From assembly GCF_000003855.2 (NCBI RefSeq), contig NW_003101663.1:459715-523714 (forward strand): 64,000 nucleotides of DNA. The letters run 5' to 3'. Made by a program: the position numbers and the translations under genes. The notes beneath the pieces are model-generated. The model did not search any database. It saw only the letters and a program-made list of their open reading frames with translations, and was not told where the DNA came from. Each line of letters opens with the position of its first letter. Positions within the stretch are counted from its first letter, which is position 1. This DNA comes from Blastomyces gilchristii SLH14081. Lineage: Eukaryota; Ascomycota; Eurotiomycetes; Onygenales; Ajellomycetaceae. Shown here piece by piece: positions 12,688 through 23,751 of the stretch.

Positions 12688-13674
12688 TCAGAATTGATCT
12701 GAGGTTGTGATTTTAAAGAGTTAGCGATCGAAGCAAGAAAGTTGTGAAACAGATGGGAAAAAGCCACCGCAATGAACGGGCCTTCTCTCCAACTAGTGGA
12801 ACATTAAAAACATACCCAAGGTCATGCTCATGCTGACATCCGTATTCTCCACCATGCGCGTAAATTCCTCGAAACTAATCTTCCCATCGCCATCTTTATC
12901 AGCCTCCATAATCGTCTTATCCACGATCTGCTGCAGCTGCATATCCTTCAAGTTGCTCCCAACCATCATCTTCAAGACAATAAACAGCTCCCCGTTCGAA
13001 ATGTAACCGTCGCGGTCGATATCGTAGACTTTAAAAGCAAAACGCAGCTTCTCCTCTTTATTACCCTTTGAACTGAAGGCTGATAGTCCCGAGACGAATT
13101 CTTGGAAGTCCACATCGCCACCTCCATCTTCATCGAAAATGGCAATCATTCTGCGTAAGATTTGGGGATTAGCGAAGTGCTCACAATCGACAGTGAGGAA
13201 GGGAGTATCCCCGTTGGGTCGAAGTTATCACGGTGCCGGGGAAAGCGGGCAATTACCGTGTCGCAAGAGGGTTCGAGGAGACTTGTGGAAGGGAAAGGAA
13301 CTCATCACGCTCAATCGTGCCGGAATTATCCTATATTAGATTCCATGGATTTTAGCAGGGTATGAAACCCATTTGCGAAACTCGCCTCCGCGAGTCGCAC
13401 ACCAAAATATAAAACATATCAATAGTGGAGCCTCACCTTATCAAGTTTCATAAACCGTTTCCGTAGTCTGTCGACCTCATCCCGATTGACTGAAATTATC
13501 AAATGCCAATTGTTAACTGCATGTGGTTATAGGATATGACGGGGAACGCATTAGCAACGACAGTTACAACGTACAATTGGAAGCTGACACTATGCTATCT
13601 AGGACCTCCGAGCCTGAGGTCTTCTGTCTGCGCCTTGCGTCATACATGGCTGCGTTATTAGGTTCTGCGGCCAT
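12688..13674 (-). CDS. cnaB: Calcineurin regulatory subunit B (EF-hand)
   Basis: This is the Ca2+-binding regulatory subunit of the phosphatase calcineurin. Five exons (13575-13674, 13437-13489, 13257-13330, 12816-13150, 12688-12698) give 190 residues. All four EF-hand loops are intact: [36 protein letters not shown] and [12 protein letters not shown]. The C-terminus MSMTLDQF is the family ending, and its last three residues are encoded by an 11-nt terminal exon. The start at 13674 has the strong context CACCATGG. The N-terminus begins [17 protein letters not shown] before joining the conserved [20 protein letters not shown] region. It lacks the MGN start that permits N-myristoylation in yeast and animal homologues. 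The gene is divergent from EPL1, 574 bp away. The identity is clear; only the exact start is open to doubt. Confidence 0.95.
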
Positions 13675-14248
13675 GGTGAAGGTGGGAGGAGCCAAAGGAA
13701 GGATTATATGCGGGGAAATGGGAATTGAAAGGTCTGAAATCTAAATCATGAGGTATAATAAGTGCAAGTCGAAGAGCACAAGACTGGCTATTATCTTAAG
13801 AACGGCATTTATATAACGCGATAAGTGAATTGTATTCTTGTAGTAGTTGTAGTTGTAACTTATCAAAAAATCCAACATTGAAGTCACTTTCCGTTCAATC
13901 AACCAGAAAGGATGAAGATGACGTAAGTAGCACTAAACCATAATAGGAAGGCTCTGCCGTTCTGAGGCATTTTGATATTGACTGTACCCGCACTAGCCGC
14001 ATTGGGGAATTTAAGCGGGCCCCTGAGGCTGTCTGGATGCCCAAAACAGGCCGTTGTTAGTGTCAAACCAACGTCAACCCAAGAAACCACTGTTTTGCCA
14101 CGGCATTGCCAACTGCTTTATCTGACCACCACGTCGCTCGATCGCGCTGGAAATACCTCTATGCGACTTTGCATGAGCTGGCCTATTGATTGATACCCTT
14201 TTTAGGGCCTGTTGCTTATGACCGACCGGATATTTTCGCCCCAGAGTT
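13675..14248. promoter_or_regulatory. Divergent promoter region, calcineurin B / EPL1
   Basis: These 574 bp separate the start codons of two head-to-head genes, so they should hold both promoters. The stretch at about 13800-13870 is A+T-rich with repeated TTGTAG units. No specific operator could be identified. Confidence 0.5.
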
Positions 14249-16259
14249 ATGTCAAGGCTCGGGGGGATGATGCGCTCGACGCGTCCAAAGAAACTCACCT
14301 CCAAACAACCCATCCCCATATTCCGTGAAGATCAAGTAGATCTTATTGACGATGACCTCCAAACTACTCTACAGGCCATCGATACCGGCGTTGAGAAGGC
14401 TGAGGAAACCGTGAGTCACATTCCCCAGTGTTCTTCGTGTTGCCTAGTTATATTATCACGTGATGTTGAAAATTTTCAACGAGAAGAGCAAAATGAATAT
14501 GAAAAAAAAAAAAAAAGAATCGGAAATAAGTGCGGTAGATTGCGCTGACAACGCTTGCTTTCTGTATCTTCTGTAGGAATACCATCTCCAAGCGGCGATA
14601 AATGCTGCTGCTCGTGGGAACGTTGCGCAGGCTCATATCCCTACCCCCGAAACAGTAACAAGCTCCATCAAATATGACACCTTGTACAAGCCCACCTTCT
14701 CGCAACCTGCGACGTACATCCGTTTTTCATCCACGGTGGAAGATTGTAGCGGGTGTAGTTATAATTTAGTCGAAGAGGACGATGTCGCTCTTAAGATTAT
14801 GAACCAGAAGAAGGATGCGTCGACACAATGCACCGAGGATCAATTCGAAGAGGTCATGGCCTTCTTCGAGGAGACTGCCCAGACCAAGCAGCCGTTTGCA
14901 TCGGTCGATAGCCCTCCGGTACTCCCATATTCTGAAATGGAAAATTCCTTTGACGGGCTTGTAGATGAGAAAATAAGGAGGTTTGCCAAGGATATCTATG
15001 AACACTGGAAGGCCAGGAGAACCAAATCTGGAAATCGCCCCTTACAGACAGGACTCAAAGTGAGTACCGCAATCGTGCATAGAAGTGGATGTCCAGTGCT
15101 AACGCGCCTTTCACAGTTTGAGACCGGCCAAGAAACAGACGATGGTGATCCATACGTTTGCTTCCGTAGAAGGGAGGTGCGACAAATCCGCAAAACCCGT
15201 GGTAGGGATGCCCAGAGTGCCGAGAAGCTTCGGCGACTTAGAAAGGAGTTAGAAGAAGCTCGAGAGTTAGTCGCCATGGTACGACAACGCGAACTAGCAA
15301 GGAAAGAGTTGCTTATCGCAGAGCGACAAATATTTGTCCAACGGGCTGAGGTAAAGGAGATGAAAAGGAAACTTGGTATCAAGGACGATGATGATGACCT
15401 CGTCAACCAAAGGGTAAGAATTGTGGTTCGCATACGACCTGAGAACTCTCTTGCTAATGTCGTATCACAGCAGCCTAAGAAACGGCCTGCAGAAACGCCA
15501 GCTGGCGGTCGTCCTGTCACCACACAGCTCCGCATGCCCCCCCGACCTGGAGGGCACCCTGGAGAGGACCTGGTACTGCTGGATGACGTTCAAGCAGATA
15601 AAGAAAACGAAGTTTTACGTGAAATCAAGCAAAACATCGCCAAACATGCTAAATGGAATGAGGGATATGTCGATTGGACGACAGCACCACTTACTCCAAC
15701 TTCAGACCATAGCTTTGATGCGGAGTTCCGTCCGGCAATCACCACAGAATATCTTCCCACACCTCCAGCTTCGGAGTCCTCGGACCATAGTCGAGATGCG
15801 TTGGAAGAGGTGAACCGTTTCGATGCACTGACCAAGTTCGCCATGAAGGTGCGACAGTGTACACCTTCAGAAGAAGAGTCCAGTAGAAACATGCCGTCCT
15901 TCCGGCGACGTGTAGGTCGTGGCGGGCGGATGATGATCGATCGTCGCAACCTTCCCTTCAGAAATAAGTCAGAGGTTGATCCGATAAAACTCGAGCGATT
16001 CAAGTATGATCAAGACGATGAGGACATGGATCCGATATTTGAAATGGATCAATTCGATGTCCAAATCATGCAACACCGGGCGTATCTTTCAGCCAAGTCG
16101 AGGGATCAGGCCGCAGCACAAGCCCAGCTGCAAGCACAGCTGCAAGCTCAACGGCGCCTTCAGGGAGAAGCCGCTGTGATGGCGGGTCCAAACAGCTCCT
16201 TGACCGGAGCGACCAACACAGTACTGAAAGGGCCGCCGTCGGCTCAAGCTCCGTCTTGA
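14249..16259 (+). CDS. epl1: Enhancer of polycomb-like protein 1 (NuA4 subunit)
   Basis: Epl1 is the scaffold that links the Esa1/Eaf6/Yng2 catalytic module to the rest of the NuA4 histone acetyltransferase complex in the nucleus. Four exons (14249-14410, 14577-15059, 15117-15413, about 15474-16259) give about 575 residues. The EPcA domain is visible: KKLTSKQPIPIFRED near the start, then YIRFSSTVEDCSGCSYN, DQFEEVMAFFEE, DPYVCFRRREVRQIRKTRGR, and a basic coiled coil of about 70 residues. The C-terminal third is low-complexity and ends in Q/A-rich repeats. Introns 2 (15060-15116, 57 nt) and 3 (15414-15473, 60 nt, with an alternative acceptor three bases earlier) are multiples of three with no stops, so unspliced reading also stays open. 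Intron 1 contains an A14 run and an ATCACGTGAT site. Family length and order fit well. Confidence 0.95.
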
Positions 16260-16758
16260 TGTATCTCTTATTCGCTCTATTTCGTTTTCGTGAGTGCCTC
16301 TTAGCATGGTCGGCGTTTGTGGTCTGGCCCGGTTTCTCAGGTTTTTCGTTTTGGTGCTTCTTCTCGTCACAATATCTTGAGAAGGGTTGGTCAGCTTTTT
16401 AGTGACATCCTCACATACACCTATGTCACCATTTAGGAGGGGTTTTGGACTCTTTTCAACACACCCTCAATTCCATCTTACATCGACGCAGGCGATATAA
16501 ATTTGCCATCACCTGCGGAAAAATGGAGCACCCCGCTTTCACCTCTATATATGTTAATGTACATAGTCCAAAATGGTATATCGTGGGTATACCGTGTACA
16601 ATACTGCTAAAGTTAGCTAAAAATCCTTAAAAAAAATGGGAAATATTGTAAAAAACGACTCAACATCATCGTTCTTTCGTCCCTTCCTCTTTAGAGAATG
16701 TTTTATTTTTTGCCTTTCTGGATTCTAAGCTCCTTCAATTGATTTGTACCACATTCGT
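16260..16758. other. Convergent 3' region, EPL1 / RKM4-like
   Basis: About 500 bp lie between two converging stop codons. The region is A+T-rich, with no open frame or RNA gene that I can support. It presumably holds both polyadenylation regions. Confidence 0.5.
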
Positions 16759-18395
16759 TCATAGCTTCCTTCGCTTCTCGTCCGAAGCTACGGAGAGTTC
16801 CGTACTCCGCTTCATGCCTGAATTGGCGTCAGGTAGTTTAATGAATTCTCCAAGAGCGGCAAGGAGTTGTGACAGTATTTCTTTTTCTCCCATTCGGACT
16901 TGCAGTGCCATCTTAAAGCGCCTTCCGGACACAGTGGATGCCTGGACGTTGGAAATTGTAGCTAAAAGCTGCTTGTCCTGCTCGAGCGTTGTGATGTATC
17001 CGCCCAGTGCCTGTTGTACCGCGTGTCCAAGTAAAGTAGCTTGCGTCACTCCTAGTGTAGGGTTCGGAGCCTTATTCTTCGTTTTGCGCTCGCTGAATTG
17101 TTCGGGCGGCATTGTTAGGGTATTGAGAGCGATCAATAGCTCCTCGGGGAGCGCTTCCATTAAGGGTGTATTGGGGTTGAGTCGTGGGATGCCGTAGCCG
17201 TCATCAAACACTCCCAAATTTTCTAAGAATTCTAGCTGTAGGAAAATTAGTCATATTTTAAGCAGGTAAGCTCGGTGAAGTGAGGACATACGCGGGGCTG
17301 CTCTGGGTCGGGGGTTGCAGGTTGGATCCCAGCTGCTTTACAAATGGCTTGCATGGAAATTTCAGCTTCATCGTACTGGGCATAGTTGTCAGTAACGTAA
17401 CCATAACGTCTTAGCAGGTCTGCACGAGGTAGTTCGCCGTAGTCGTTGAAAATTTCCTCCCCGTTTCGTATGGGTTTTATTGATTTCATTGCAAGATAAC
17501 CATCTTCCTGGAACAGTCGTGCCTTTACGCATAGTCAGCATGTGAATGTATATGATGCTGCGATAAGTGGAAGTACTCACGTTATTTCGATCTGCATCCG
17601 CATTCAAGAGATCCGCCAAAGGCACCATTCCTTTGGTCAGCTCCTCCCCCTCGTCTGTTATGTAACCATCTTGGACCTCCCCCTCTTCGTCCTCTCCCTT
17701 TTCAATATCAAAAGCATAAGCCATAATCAATGAGCCCATTCGATGAGCAAGAGAGAGTAGTGTCGCCCTGCCATCTGGCGAGTCATACGATCCCAGACCG
17801 CTAATGGGTGGGAAAAGGTGAGGATTCGTTGAAACAATAGGAAAAATATCCCGAAGGATAGCCGCTTCTGCATCAGATTTACCGATTTTGTTTAATACGG
17901 CGCTTCCGCTTAGTTCCCGGAGTTCCTCATCAGTCCAAAACATCAGGGTATCAAATTCTGTGGGCAGGACCTGGAAGTATCGTGACCATGGAGATGCCCC
18001 ACCTTGGAGATACTCGTATATCATCACAAGAATGAGACAAAGCCATGGGCCCAAATCCTTCTCACTTATATGTAGAAGATCTTTAAGCTTCGAATTTTGA
18101 AAACTAAGCACTAGGTTTTGTGGTATGGCAAAGAGCTCTTCGTCTTCGTTGATATTGCTAAGGGCCACTGGTACACCAGAAGCATTAGCACAAAAAAAAG
18201 CAACAATGAAAGGATTTCAAAGGAATAAAGTGGGATAAGCAAACCAATGCCTCTTCCGGCACCTTCAGACCTCAGATCTGCAATTTTAATCTTCGGGCTC
18301 ACTCTGACTCCAGCGCTCTGCTTTAGCCAGCACATAAATTCGTCTGACAACTGCGAAAACCTATCGCACTCCCCAAAATGGCTGTAGTTCGACAT
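16759..18395 (-). CDS. SET-domain ribosomal lysine methyltransferase (Rkm4/SETD6 type)
   Basis: This is a SET-domain protein lysine methyltransferase with the split SET plus Rubisco-LSMT substrate-binding layout. Yeast Rkm4 of this family monomethylates ribosomal protein Rpl42 (eL42). Four exons (18245-18395, 17581-18167, 17292-17522, 16759-17235) give 481 residues. Visible features are the N-terminal GAGRGIVALSNI (SET start), MVPLADLLNADADRNNARLF (cofactor-binding core), EEIFNDYGELPRADLLRRYGYV (SET end) and a helical C-terminal substrate-binding domain from about residue 345. The start at 18395 opens directly into the conserved region. The gene is head-to-head with KAE1, and both act on the translation machinery. 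The family is certain; the exact substrate is inferred from yeast. Confidence 0.88.
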
Positions 18396-18712
18396 AGTGC
18401 TTGGATTCCAGGTGCGAAAAAATGGCAAACGAGGGAAGATGAATGTAAGATTGATGCTGGAGAGCGTACAAACGAGGGGAATGAAAAATATAGTACAAAC
18501 CCTGAGGATATAATACTTTTCCAAATCTTCTGAGTGCAGACGGTGTGAACGAGATTAGTCCGAGCTTCGGATAAACTGCTGGGGGTTGTTCCGCCGATGG
18601 GAAATCACGTGGGATCCATCTTACCCCACCGTCCAGTTCGTGAGATGGCCATGACTATCATATCCCAATTCCCGCATTTAATTGTTTCCGACATACTTAG
18701 TAATCGACAGCC
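18396..18712. promoter_or_regulatory. Divergent promoter, RKM4-like / KAE1
   Basis: These 317 bp between two divergent start codons contain an E-box CACGTG at 18606-18611 in the context ATCACGTG. This is the type of site bound by Cbf1-like bHLH factors. Its position suggests shared control of two translation-related genes, which is inference. Confidence 0.55.
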
Positions 18713-19956
18713 ATGATTGCTATAGGCCTGGAGGGCTCGGCTAACAAGCTGGGAGTCGGGCTGATGCTACATCCTGACGACGGTGGTCCGCCGCAAGTCC
18801 TCTCCAATATCCGCCATACCTTCGTTTCTCCCCCGGGCGAGGGGTTTTTACCTAAGGACACGGCTAGGCATCATCGCGCATGGGTTGTGAATCTTGTGAA
18901 ACGCGCTTTGAAAGAAGCTCGAGTTACAGTGAGTGATGTGGATTGTATCTGTTACACGAAAGGCCCCGGCATGGGCGCCCCTCTACAGAGTGTCGCTGTC
19001 GCTGCGAGGATGTTAAGCTTATTATGGGGGAAAGAATTGGTTGGAGTTAACCACTGTGTTGGACGTATGTTTCCCGCTTTCTCTCATGCTTCATTTTGTA
19101 ATTCCATAAGTCCCAAATTTAAGAACCTTCAGATCACTGGGCCGTTTGAGGCCTAGGTTTCGGGGATCACTTAGAAAATCATAATCAGCGCGGATTTTCT
19201 AACTGGACAGTAGATATCGAAATGGGACGGTATATAACGGGAGCTCCTAACCCCATTGTGCTCTACGTCTCGGGGGGAAACACCCAAGTTATCGCATACA
19301 GCTCCCAGCGGTATCGAATATTTGGCGAAACACTTGACATTGCCGTTGGAAACTGTCTTGACAGATTTGCTCGTACGCTACATATCTCTAACGATCCAGC
19401 ACCTGGGTACAATATTGAACAGCTAGCAAAAAAGGGGCGGAGACTGGTAGATCTTCCTTATGCGGTCAAGGGGATGGATTGCTCTTTCTCGGGAATTTTA
19501 GCATCTGTGGATGCATTAGCTACATCTCTTGGGCTGGGCGGGGAAGAGCAGGCAAGTAAAGACGCTGTCGAGCAATCGGTAGATGTCATCAGTGACATGA
19601 CGAATGACGACATTCCTACGCGGGCAGACCTCTGTTTTTCACTTCAGGAAACAGTGTTTGCCATGCTTGTTGAAATCACAGAACGTGCGATGGCACATGT
19701 CAACTCGAAAGAAGTGTTGATTGTCGGCGGCGTGGGCTGTAATGAGCGTTTACAAGAAATGATGGGGATCATGGCTCGTGATCGTGGCGGAAGCGTATAC
19801 GCAACGGACGAACGGTTCTGCATTGACAATGGTATAATGATCGCTCAGGCTGGTTTATTGGCTTATAAAAGTGGATTTCGAACGAAGTTGGAGGATTCGA
19901 CATGCACGCAGAGGTTTAGGACTGATGATGTTTTTGTTAAATGGAGAGATAATTGA
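18713..19956 (+). CDS. kae1: tRNA N6-adenosine threonylcarbamoyltransferase Kae1 (KEOPS)
   Basis: Kae1 is the catalytic ASKHA-fold subunit of the KEOPS/EKC complex. It transfers threonylcarbamoyl to A37 of ANN-decoding tRNAs. Two exons (18713-19064, 19214-19956) give 364 residues, about the usual length. The metal-binding HxxxH is H114 and H118 in NHCVGHIEMGR; the intron splits the codon for H118. The nucleotide site SGGNTQV and the late [10 protein letters not shown] segment are also present. The N-terminus [16 protein letters not shown] is the family start, so the initiation codon is well supported. No mitochondrial presequence is present, so this is the cytosolic/nuclear Kae1 and not Qri7. 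The intron (19065-19213, 149 nt) has GTATGT and TAG ends. Confidence 0.96.
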
Positions 19957-21034
19957 CATATCAACTCAGGCGTACCGGTTAGACATTGAGCATTTACAGT
20001 TAGGCGTTGCAGTTGGTCATCATACTCTGGAACCTAATCCTATTTCGCGTGCTAAAATTTTTTTGGGCGACGGGTCAACATACAACGCAATGTGATTTCA
20101 TCACTACATCGATTAAGGGAACAGTTTCCTGCTACTGCGATAAGCATAGAGCATCCATAGAAGGAATTTAGGTGTTAAATTTTCAAGCAAATCCCTAAAG
20201 CAACTTCCAGACAAAAGGATACCAGACTATTTTCGACATGCCGCGATCTCGAAGCATAATTTAGCTGGGCAAGATTCAAGAGTATCTGTTCACTTTGGCC
20301 CTATATGTGATCAAATGGGCTGTTCTCCAATGGCCTCACGTCGTTTCTAAGCTCAGCGGCTGCTCGTCAACACAAACATTTACCAATAAACCGGTACCGG
20401 ATTCGGCTCATGTCTTCTAGCCCGCAATGGGAAAGAAGCGCAGCCTTAAATGTGGTGGTTAAGTTTGTGTATTACGAACAGACATCAACTAGATACGAGG
20501 ATCCTAGGAATCCTGGCTGCGCATCAAGGACCTAACATCGTTCGCTTTTTGACAGGGAAAACACGTTCGCTCTGATTGAGTTATCACTTTACTTGCTTCT
20601 GGAACCCCTGAATTCCTCAGCTTACGCAAAGTTACGCAAGCATGGGCAAAGCCCCACTGAAACAAGAGTCCGTGTATGCGTTCCTTGTCGATATAATCTA
20701 TCAACTGCGACCGTCTTGCTGGCTTGCTGCCTTGCTTTACTCTTCCTGGGATTGTGGTTCTGGGAATGAAACCGGGATATGAATCAGCTATATTTTCATA
20801 TATTTTCTAGTGTTATCTCCAGGAGGGAGCTCTGATATTTTACCCGCCGGCGGCAGCCCGGTTCTGCATACCCGCACCAGTTGTCAATTGCCAATTGAAG
20901 CAGAGTATGAATAAAATGAAGGGGTGTGGAAGCAGAACAAAGGGAGAAAAATTTGATCGAGTTTCAATATTTATATTTAGTTACAACCAGAGAAAAAACA
21001 GCAAATCTCACGACTTTCCTCACCTGCAGACGGA
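19957..21034. other. Intergenic region, no gene recognised
   Basis: About 1.1 kb lie between the ends of KAE1 (+) and the RNase H-like gene (-). Short frames only; none belongs to a family I know. No RNA gene or repeat was seen. A G+C-rich patch with CCGCCGGCGGC lies near 20843-20853. Confidence 0.5.
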
Positions 21035-21702
21035 TCACGCGCCGTTCAGAGCCAAATTCGCAAGCTCAGCTGTAGTGGAACATGCCACATCTGACAAGTA
21101 ATACCTCCACCACTGATGTATTCTAAGTCATCCATCTCATCACTCATGTGTTTTAGAAGTTGATAGTGTTGGCAGTTATCCCCGTTAGGCCTGAGCTCCT
21201 TCTTATGCATCCTCTTGTGCATCGGCACACCGAAGGCATTCACAAGATATTCGGAATCCGTTGCTAGCTTGACATGCTGCACGCTGATGTTCTCCTCAGA
21301 GATGTGTCCTATTATCTGCAGTGCCTTGGAAAGCGACTCAATCTCAGCGCGGGTCTTGGTCTGTGATATCGTCGGCTCGAGGAGCTCGGAGGTATTGTAG
21401 CGGGAGTTGGGTCCGAAGAAAACGCTATAAGCGGCCCGAGCAACAGATCGCCCTTCGTTATGGCATGCGCCATGAATATATAGAGCAAGTGTGGAATTAG
21501 CAGGCCGTGGAGCCTCTGGTGCGGACGGAACGCAGCCTTGCAGCTGAAAGTATTCCCTTTGTTGGTTGTATGTAACCAGTTGAGTTGGGAAGTAGCGGAA
21601 CACTGGTCCATAGAATGGACTATGCTCAGGATGGAAAACTCGGTGGATTTCTTCTTCGGCGTCGTTAAATACCCTCGCACTATCCATGTTTGTATGATAC
21701 AT
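21035..21702 (-). pseudogene. RNase H-like protein, catalytically degenerate, likely frameshifted
   Basis: The main frame (21046-21702, 218 codons) has an RNase H type-1 layout. The first strand is LALYIHGACHNEG at about residues 73-84, where the family normally has a catalytic Asp in D-G-A; here it is His77. The second acidic residue is kept in TRAEIESL (E120) and the third in LATDSEYLVNAF (D149). Near the end MWHVP matches the usual WHVPRE, but the following N-x-x-A-D-E-L-A-N block is missing in this frame. A neighbouring frame reads ELANLALNGA and a stop at 21035, as if about 16 nt had been lost just before it. So two of four acidic positions look lost. It may be a decaying gene, or an inactive RNase H fold kept for binding. 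The start could be 21702 or the internal Met at 21687. Confidence 0.6.
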
Positions 21703-22153
21703 TTTTCACACTTCGAATTGACTTTCTAGCTGCTACTAGGATATAGTAGCTTTACGCCTTCTCGAGAGAGTTGAGCGCGGGAGCTGGTGATGACATCATA
21801 GCTACTTGGCCGATGTCTGTCGTCAAGATAAGCTGCGATTGTAAGGTGTCAGGCGCTAGTCCCAAAACAGGATGCATCTGAACTTTAAATTCTTTTTATC
21901 TCCAGTTCAGGCCAGCGGGAAATTTTTTTTGATATGATTTCTACATAATTTAGCTAAAAATACAACGTCATATATTCAAATCTACAGTTAGTTACCTGAG
22001 GAGTCGCAACTTGCTAGCACTAGAGGCTACCGCGATCATCTATCCGGGCACAATTCGAACCGAGCTGACGGAAATCCCTTTGGTTCACATTCATTAAATT
22101 ACTCAAATTTCTGTAAAATACGATATATTTATAGCGAATATCCAAACATCAAG
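21703..22153. promoter_or_regulatory. Divergent upstream region, RNase H-like / RPC19
   Basis: About 450 bp lie between two divergent start codons. The region is A+T-rich near the RPC19 start. No defined promoter element was identified. Confidence 0.4.
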
Positions 22154-22473
22154 ATGCCAGCTTCCACGCATTCCCAAGATGAATCTATGCCCGATGCTGC
22201 TCCGCAATCGCATGAGCAGGAGCCGCAGCACCAAGAGCAAATTGAGGACGAAGAAGATACGATCGAACTAGATGGTCAGAGAATTACCATTGTGAGTAAT
22301 TAGCTGTTGTCGCCCCCTTTTTCAAACATTTTGTTAGGGTTTAGCTATGCCCACTGCCGCTCTAGGCGAGCAATGAACGCCAGAGCTTTCTCCAACTATT
22401 CTTATTTTAAAATAAGTAGCTACATGATTATGTTTTATCTGCCATGCTTTTGATAATTTATACTCTATCTCAG

Positions 22474-22506
<33 letters not shown>

Positions 22507-23222
22507 GACCTCTTGCTAACCCTGCTTCCAGTTACCTGGTGCTGCGGAGACGGCTGCCTCTTTCCAGTTCGATAAGGAAGACCATACCCTTGGAAACGCA
22601 CTGAGATACGTGATTATGAAAAAGTGAGTATTCCTTCAGCTTGTAGCAGCTAGCATGGGTAAATCGTTCCAGCGAAATTTGTCACCAAGGGATGCATGGG
22701 GGAGCCTCGATATCCCTTTCTTCCAAGGGACGGCGTGTGTCTAGATGTGGACCGCACATCTCGTATCTCTTATCCCTTGTTCAATTTTTCACGTCTCATT
22801 AGCTACAAGCAATGAACCAGCCCTTTGATCCGCGTACAGGATATTACAGGGTAGTTGCTGTCTCAGCCTGCTAACCTCACCCGTTCTACAGTCCCGAAGT
22901 CGAATTCTGCGGATACACAATGCCACATCCTTCAGAAGCTAAAATGAACCTGCGCATCCAGACATATGGTACGTATACCTCGATCTCTGCCTCCCTTCTT
23001 AATCCCCAGTTTACATTGTGCATGTGGCATATTTACCACAAATAGGGGCTACGTATCCCAAAAAAAAAAAAAAAAAAAAAACTAACAGCCAGCCAAACAG
23101 ACACGACAAACGTCTTTGAAGTCCTGGAAAAGGGTTTTGATGACCTCATGGATCTGTGCGATACGGTAACAGAGACCTTCATGGAGGCAAAGAATGCCTT
23201 CGGAGAAATTCAGAGCCAATGA
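22154..23222 (+). CDS. rpc19: RNA polymerase I and III subunit AC19 (Rpc19)
   Basis: AC19 is the small alpha-like subunit shared by RNA polymerases I and III; it pairs with AC40 in the assembly platform. Four short exons (22154-22291, 22532-22623, 22892-22968, 23101-23222) give 142 residues. The first 45 residues are acidic and probably disordered. The conserved fold begins at about residue 46 and contains [21 protein letters not shown], the dimerisation helix of alpha-like subunits, then [23 protein letters not shown], then a C-terminal helix. All junctions keep frame and give GT..AG introns. Intron 1 has a T28 run (22479-22506) and intron 3 an A22 run (23060-23081). No single exon is longer than 140 nt, so simple ORF searches miss this gene. 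Confidence 0.95.
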
Positions 23223-23751
23223 TTTAAGACGAGAGATCATATTTATTTTTTCGTTTATTGCTCACCTGTATTTCTTCTGCAAACAGGAAGTGGAAGTAGG
23301 AAAACCAAAGGAAAAGGGAAATATTCGATGGTATTTTGATTCTTATGGTATTTAACACAGCTTAACTGGTGCATGGAGTTTTTATTTATTTATCAAATTT
23401 TATTTTACATTTTACATATTGGTCTTTGTCTTGGGTCGCTTCGTCGGTATTTCCATTTCTTATTTATAATCGAAATGAATGGGTTTGACAGAAGTAGATG
23501 GGGTATTAACAAGATCCGGAGTATCTTTTTTCTTTCCTTTCGTTTCGGCTCCCTTGGTAAATGGCTATCTGTGCCATTTGTTGGCCACCAGCCGGCAAGC
23601 CAACTAGTCCCGATTATGGTTAAGAGTCAATCGCGTAACTATGAAGGCTTTAAATCAAGTAGACGAACAAGTAAGTAACATATATACACATATCTATTTG
23701 AGGTCTCCAGCAACGGGAAAGAAAAGATAAAAGAAGTAAAGGAAAATTATA
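23223..23751. other. Convergent 3' region, RPC19 / complex I subunit
   Basis: About 530 bp lie between converging stop codons. A 101-codon frame at 23373-23678 is hydrophobic and T-rich, with no recognisable family, and looks like chance. No RNA gene was seen. Confidence 0.45.

Noticed and set aside
14996..15535. Long minus-strand frame of 179 codons inside EPL1
   Set aside because: It is an antisense shadow rich in Ser and Arg, arising from the codon use of the EPL1 coiled coil.
21064..21098. A 35-nt intron in the RNase H-like gene that would join the main frame to ELANLALNGA
   Set aside because: Shorter than normal fungal introns and it would remove the conserved WHVP segment.
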